Below, one piece after another: positions 30,791 to 32,873 of a stretch of DNA of 32,873 bases. The stretch comes from JBEBGV01 sp040081265. GTDB lineage: Bacteria > Acidobacteriota > Vicinamibacteria > Vicinamibacterales > UBA2999. The stretch lies in NCBI GenBank assembly GCA_040081265.1, contig JBEBGV010000053.1, positions 1 to 32,873 of the forward strand, in the 5' to 3' direction. Position 1 is the stretch's first letter. Every line of letters begins with the position of its first letter. The translations under genes were made by a program, and so were the position numbers. The notes under the pieces are model-generated. The model saw only the letters and a list, made by a program, of their open reading frames with translations. It was not told the origin of the DNA and did not search any database.

Positions 30791-31273
30791 CTAACCCCAG
30801 ACCCCCAACGCCCGCCGCACGGCGATGATCTGACCCACGTGATACGCCCCGTGGTCGGCCACCAGCAGGATCGACCGCAGATACGTCTGCCCGTCCTTGC
30901 CCGTGGGCACGAGCGCGGTCAGATCCTTGACGTCGCGCACCAGCGCCTTCACCTCGTCGCGCGTGCGGACGTATGACGCAATGCTGTCGGTCCACGCCTT
31001 GTCGCTCGGCGGCGCCGGATCCTTGGGCCAGTAGTCGTCTGGCCACGTCATCGTATGGACGTAGTCAGCCTTGCGGCAGAAGTCGAGGATGTCTTCCTGC
31101 GCCAGGCGGAGGTGCTCCAGCATCTGCCAGAGGGATTGTGGGAAGCCTGACGCGAGCGCCCCTCGCTTATCCGCCGGAATGCCGTCGATCGCCTTGTCGA
31201 ACCCGACGTGCGCCTCTTCCCAGTCGAGCACGCGCTGCAGATGGTCACGAACCGCATCAGTCATGCGGCCCAT
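30791..31273 (-). CDS. DinB family protein (DinB_2-like putative metal-dependent hydrolase fold)
   Basis: 160 residues, a four-helix bundle. The three metal-binding histidines are visible: His54 (QMLEHLRLA), His141 and His145 (ADHGAYHVGQII). This is the typical DinB_2/YfiT arrangement. Members include thiol transferases and other enzymes of low-molecular-weight thiol metabolism, but most are uncharacterised, so no reaction is assigned. ATG 31273 is preceded by AGAAGG at a good distance; an in-frame ATG at 31264 is an alternative. The stop lies 3 bp from that of the unknown protein gene on the other strand. Confidence 0.8.
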   Translation of the reverse strand: MGRMTDAVRDHLQRVLDWEEAHVGFDKAIDGIPADKRGALASGFPQSLWQMLEHLRLAQEDILDFCRKADYVHTMTWPDDYWPKDPAPPSDKAWTDSIASYVRTRDEVKALVRDVKDLTALVPTGKDGQTYLRSILLVADHGAYHVGQIIAVRRALGVWG

Positions 31274-31302
31274 CGTAAACCTTCTACTAGGCTAAACCAA
31301 TC

Positions 31303-31359
31303 GTACGTAGGGCGGGTCGGACTTGTCCGCCGTAGCGTGCGAAGGCGGAACGACCCGCC
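31303..31359 (+). repeat. long (nested) REP-like element
   Basis: GTACGTAG, outer stem GGCGGGTCG pairing with CGACCCGCC (31351-31359), and an inner TCCGCC/GGCGGA stem holding a second GTAG. Its outer pair differs from the copy at 9350 by a compensated change (C-G to G-C). Confidence 0.85.
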
Positions 31360-31370
31360 GACTCGGCGTG

Positions 31371-31655
31371 TCACCCGCGCGACAGCAGCGCGCCGACGAC
31401 GGCGATGAGCGTCGTCATCTGCATGCCGACCAGCCACATGAAGTGTCTCGACACCTTCTGGTCGAGCGCCTCGAGCCGATGGTCGACGCCCTCAAAGCGC
31501 CGGTCAATGGCCTCGAAGCGCCGATCGACGGTCGCGAACCCGGCGTCCATTCGATATTCGAGATGGCGAATCGACTCCCGGATGTCCTGGAAGACGTTCT
31601 GGTGATCGCTCACTTGCCCCTCAACATACGCAACTCGTTCTTCAATGGTCAGCAT
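31371..31655 (-). CDS. small coiled-coil protein with C-terminal membrane anchor (94 aa), paralogue
   Basis: MLTIEERVAYVEGQVSDHQN opens a coiled coil with three near-identical heptads (RFEAIDR, RFEGVDH, RLEALDQ), and the protein ends in one hydrophobic helix (FMWLVGMQMTTLIAVVGALL). It matches the 80-aa protein at 10377-10619 along its whole length except for two inserted heptads, so the pair arose by duplication with heptad expansion. The longer frame to 31748 adds sequence without counterpart in the paralogue, so ATG 31655 (GGGGGA upstream) is chosen. Function unknown. A REP-like element ends 12 bp beyond its stop and separates it from the DinB-like gene. The gap upstream to 31868 shows no gene. 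Confidence 0.65.
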   Translation of the reverse strand: MLTIEERVAYVEGQVSDHQNVFQDIRESIRHLEYRMDAGFATVDRRFEAIDRRFEGVDHRLEALDQKVSRHFMWLVGMQMTTLIAVVGALLSRG

Positions 31656-31868
31656 ACCCACGTCCCCCAGTCTCAAGGCGCTTCGCCAGACAATCTGAAC
31701 AGCGTTGCGGATGAAACTGCACGTGGAATGCCGGCGCACAATTCCCAATGATTCTCAACAGAAGGGCTCAGCTACCGGTCGCACGTAGCTGATTTCGCGC
31801 GCCTCGATACCTACTGAGTGTGCAGGTTCTTCAATTGACGACGACGTTGCCATCGTCGCCGGCGTTTG

Positions 31869-32570
31869 TCAACGGCGTCTGGAACGTGCGCGCGCGGCGG
31901 CGGCGGCGAGGCCCGAGCCAAGAAGCAGCAGGCTGGCGGGTTCCGGCACGGCGGCCTGACCCGAACCCGATCCGCTGCCGGATCCCGGGGTGCCGTTGCG
32001 GAAATAGAGGATGCCTTCGTCGAGTTTCGGCGTGCGGTTCGCGTTCAGGAACATCACCGACCAGGTGCCGACCGCATCGCTGCCGTCCAGAAACGTCTCA
32101 TCGTCGAACAGGTAGAGCGCCCACTGGTCCACGTCCGAGTTCTTGTTCTCGAGGACCATGATGATGTCGAGCGTCTGCGGATACGGGATGCCGTTGCTCT
32201 CGGGGCTGACGAGCAGCTGCCAGCCGCCGAACGTCGTTGCTTCCTCGCCCTCGAGCAGGAAGTCGAAGGTGATGCCGTTCACCGTCTCGGGACCGTCGTT
32301 GGACTCCACCGGGAAGCCGAAGTTGCCGCCGCCGAACTGCCCTGCCCAGAGGCTGTTGATGGTCGCCAGCGAGATGTCGCCTTCTTCGAGGACGACGCCG
32401 TAGCAGGAGTCGGCGTTGTTGCCGCGGAAGGTGACGTCGCTGAGGGACAGGCCGTCGGCGTTCGGACCAGGTCCGCAGAACTCCGGTCCTGCTTGCGCCG
32501 AGCCAGCCGTGAGCAGGACGACGACGAGGGCGAGGGCGCTGATGGCGAACGTTCGCAGTGTGGCGGTCAT
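31869..32570 (-). CDS. PEP-CTERM sorting domain protein
   Basis: 233 residues. A signal peptide (MTATLRTFAISALALVVVLL ending near SAQA) and, at the C-terminus, VPEPASLLLLGSGLAAAAAR followed by an Arg cluster: the PEP-CTERM tripartite signal (PEP motif, hydrophobic helix, basic tail) recognised by exosortase. The middle is a beta-rich extracellular domain with a Cys pair (FCGPG, DSCYGV) and a GSGSGSGSG linker before the sorting signal. Such proteins are exported and thought to be anchored or released with exopolysaccharide. ATG 32570 follows GGAG at a normal distance; the longer frame to 32615 adds residues before the leader and is not favoured. No exosortase gene is in the window. Confidence 0.85.
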   Translation of the reverse strand: MTATLRTFAISALALVVVLLTAGSAQAGPEFCGPGPNADGLSLSDVTFRGNNADSCYGVVLEEGDISLATINSLWAGQFGGGNFGFPVESNDGPETVNGITFDFLLEGEEATTFGGWQLLVSPESNGIPYPQTLDIIMVLENKNSDVDQWALYLFDDETFLDGSDAVGTWSVMFLNANRTPKLDEGILYFRNGTPGSGSGSGSGQAAVPEPASLLLLGSGLAAAAARARSRRR

Positions 32571-32873
32571 AGGGAGCTCCGGTCCTGTAGGAGGCAAGAT
32601 CCCCGCCGCGTTCACGTGCTCTGTGGCATCACTGAACTGCGCGACTCGGAACGCCGCTGCACAGACCCGAGTCGGTCAGGGCGCTGCGAATGCCCTGACT
32701 GCCGCCACAAAAGTCTCCGCCGGCGGATCGTCACCCACTGCGTCGATCGGGTCCTGTCGCCGGCTACCCCACCGTGCTCCTTGCGTGCGCGCGGCGGGGT
32801 CCCCTGCCGGCGCCACCCGCTCGACCCTACGGACGCCGATCCTTGTCTTTATGTAGGCCGGACCCTTCCGTAC
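32571..32873. other. 303-bp gap upstream of the PEP-CTERM gene, no confident gene
   Basis: It contains a perfect 8-bp hairpin with 9-nt loop (GTCAGGGC 32675-32682 / GCCCTGAC 32692-32699). An open minus-strand frame runs from the window edge to TGA at 32676-32678 (ending ETFVAAVRAFAAP); its third-position bias is mixed, so it may be a C-terminal gene fragment or chance. A GTAGGCCGGACC stretch at 32853-32873 may be an edge copy of the REP-like family. I see no tRNA or recognisable riboswitch. Confidence 0.35.

Noticed and set aside
31656..31748. 31-residue N-terminal extension of the second coiled-coil protein
   Set aside because: Absent from the paralogue, while ATG 31655 has a matching start context.
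32571..32873. Cyclic-di-GMP (GEMM) riboswitch upstream of the PEP-CTERM gene
   Set aside because: A CACGCAAGGAGCACGG...GTAGCCGG stretch on the minus strand is faintly similar, but the conserved core and tetraloop receptor of GEMM could not be aligned.

Overview
The window is high-GC bacterial chromosome with strongly GC3-biased genes. The mix of families (two BACON-like repeats in a lipoprotein, a PEP-CTERM protein, Tat-exported MmgE/PrpD, CHAT and caspase-like proteases, a sigma factor of the type common in soil Acidobacteriota) together with abundant GTAG-hairpin repeats suggests an Acidobacteriota genome, probably Vicinamibacteria. That placement is inference; there is no rRNA or tRNA gene to anchor it.

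Layout. 1-1315: tail of an Ig-like surface protein, an orphan antitoxin-like small gene caught between two 31-bp direct repeats, and a broken 2OG-Fe(II) oxygenase. 1315-2727: methyltransferase-like protein. 2755-7994: catabolic cluster with two MmgE/PrpD paralogues (one Tat-exported), a MatC-type dicarboxylate carrier and a D-2-hydroxyacid dehydrogenase, the last three translationally coupled. 7992-8089: phase-locked heptamer array. 8107-9317: pirin plus flavodoxin-like pair. 9483-10361: protein with two TonB C-terminal domains. 10377-18499 (minus): small coiled-coil membrane protein, then a czc-type metal efflux locus transcribed czcC-czcB-czcA-regulator-sensor kinase. 18586-22119: DEAD-box helicase and an amidase lipoprotein interrupted by an 11-bp tandem array that is open in all three frames. 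22166-24512: BACON lipoprotein, PDZ remnant, OsmC protein, LuxR-type regulator. 24575-30787: sigma factor, zinc-finger/TM/TPR/CHAT protease, unknown protein, caspase-like protease, strong hairpin, unknown protein. 30791-32570 (minus): DinB-like protein, a second coiled-coil membrane paralogue, PEP-CTERM protein.

The most interesting parts are: (i) the sigma factor/CHAT/caspase operon, which has the parts for a membrane-linked proteolytic switch coupled to transcription; (ii) the amidase array, where loss of one unit or gain of two would rejoin the two halves of the gene, so it could be a phase switch; (iii) a REP-like family (GTAG followed by a covarying hairpin), two copies of which are read in the same open frame inside genes while two others supply the stop codons of genes; and (iv) a consistent short distance between a TATAAT-like box and the start codon at about eight genes, indicating leaderless or near-leaderless transcripts.
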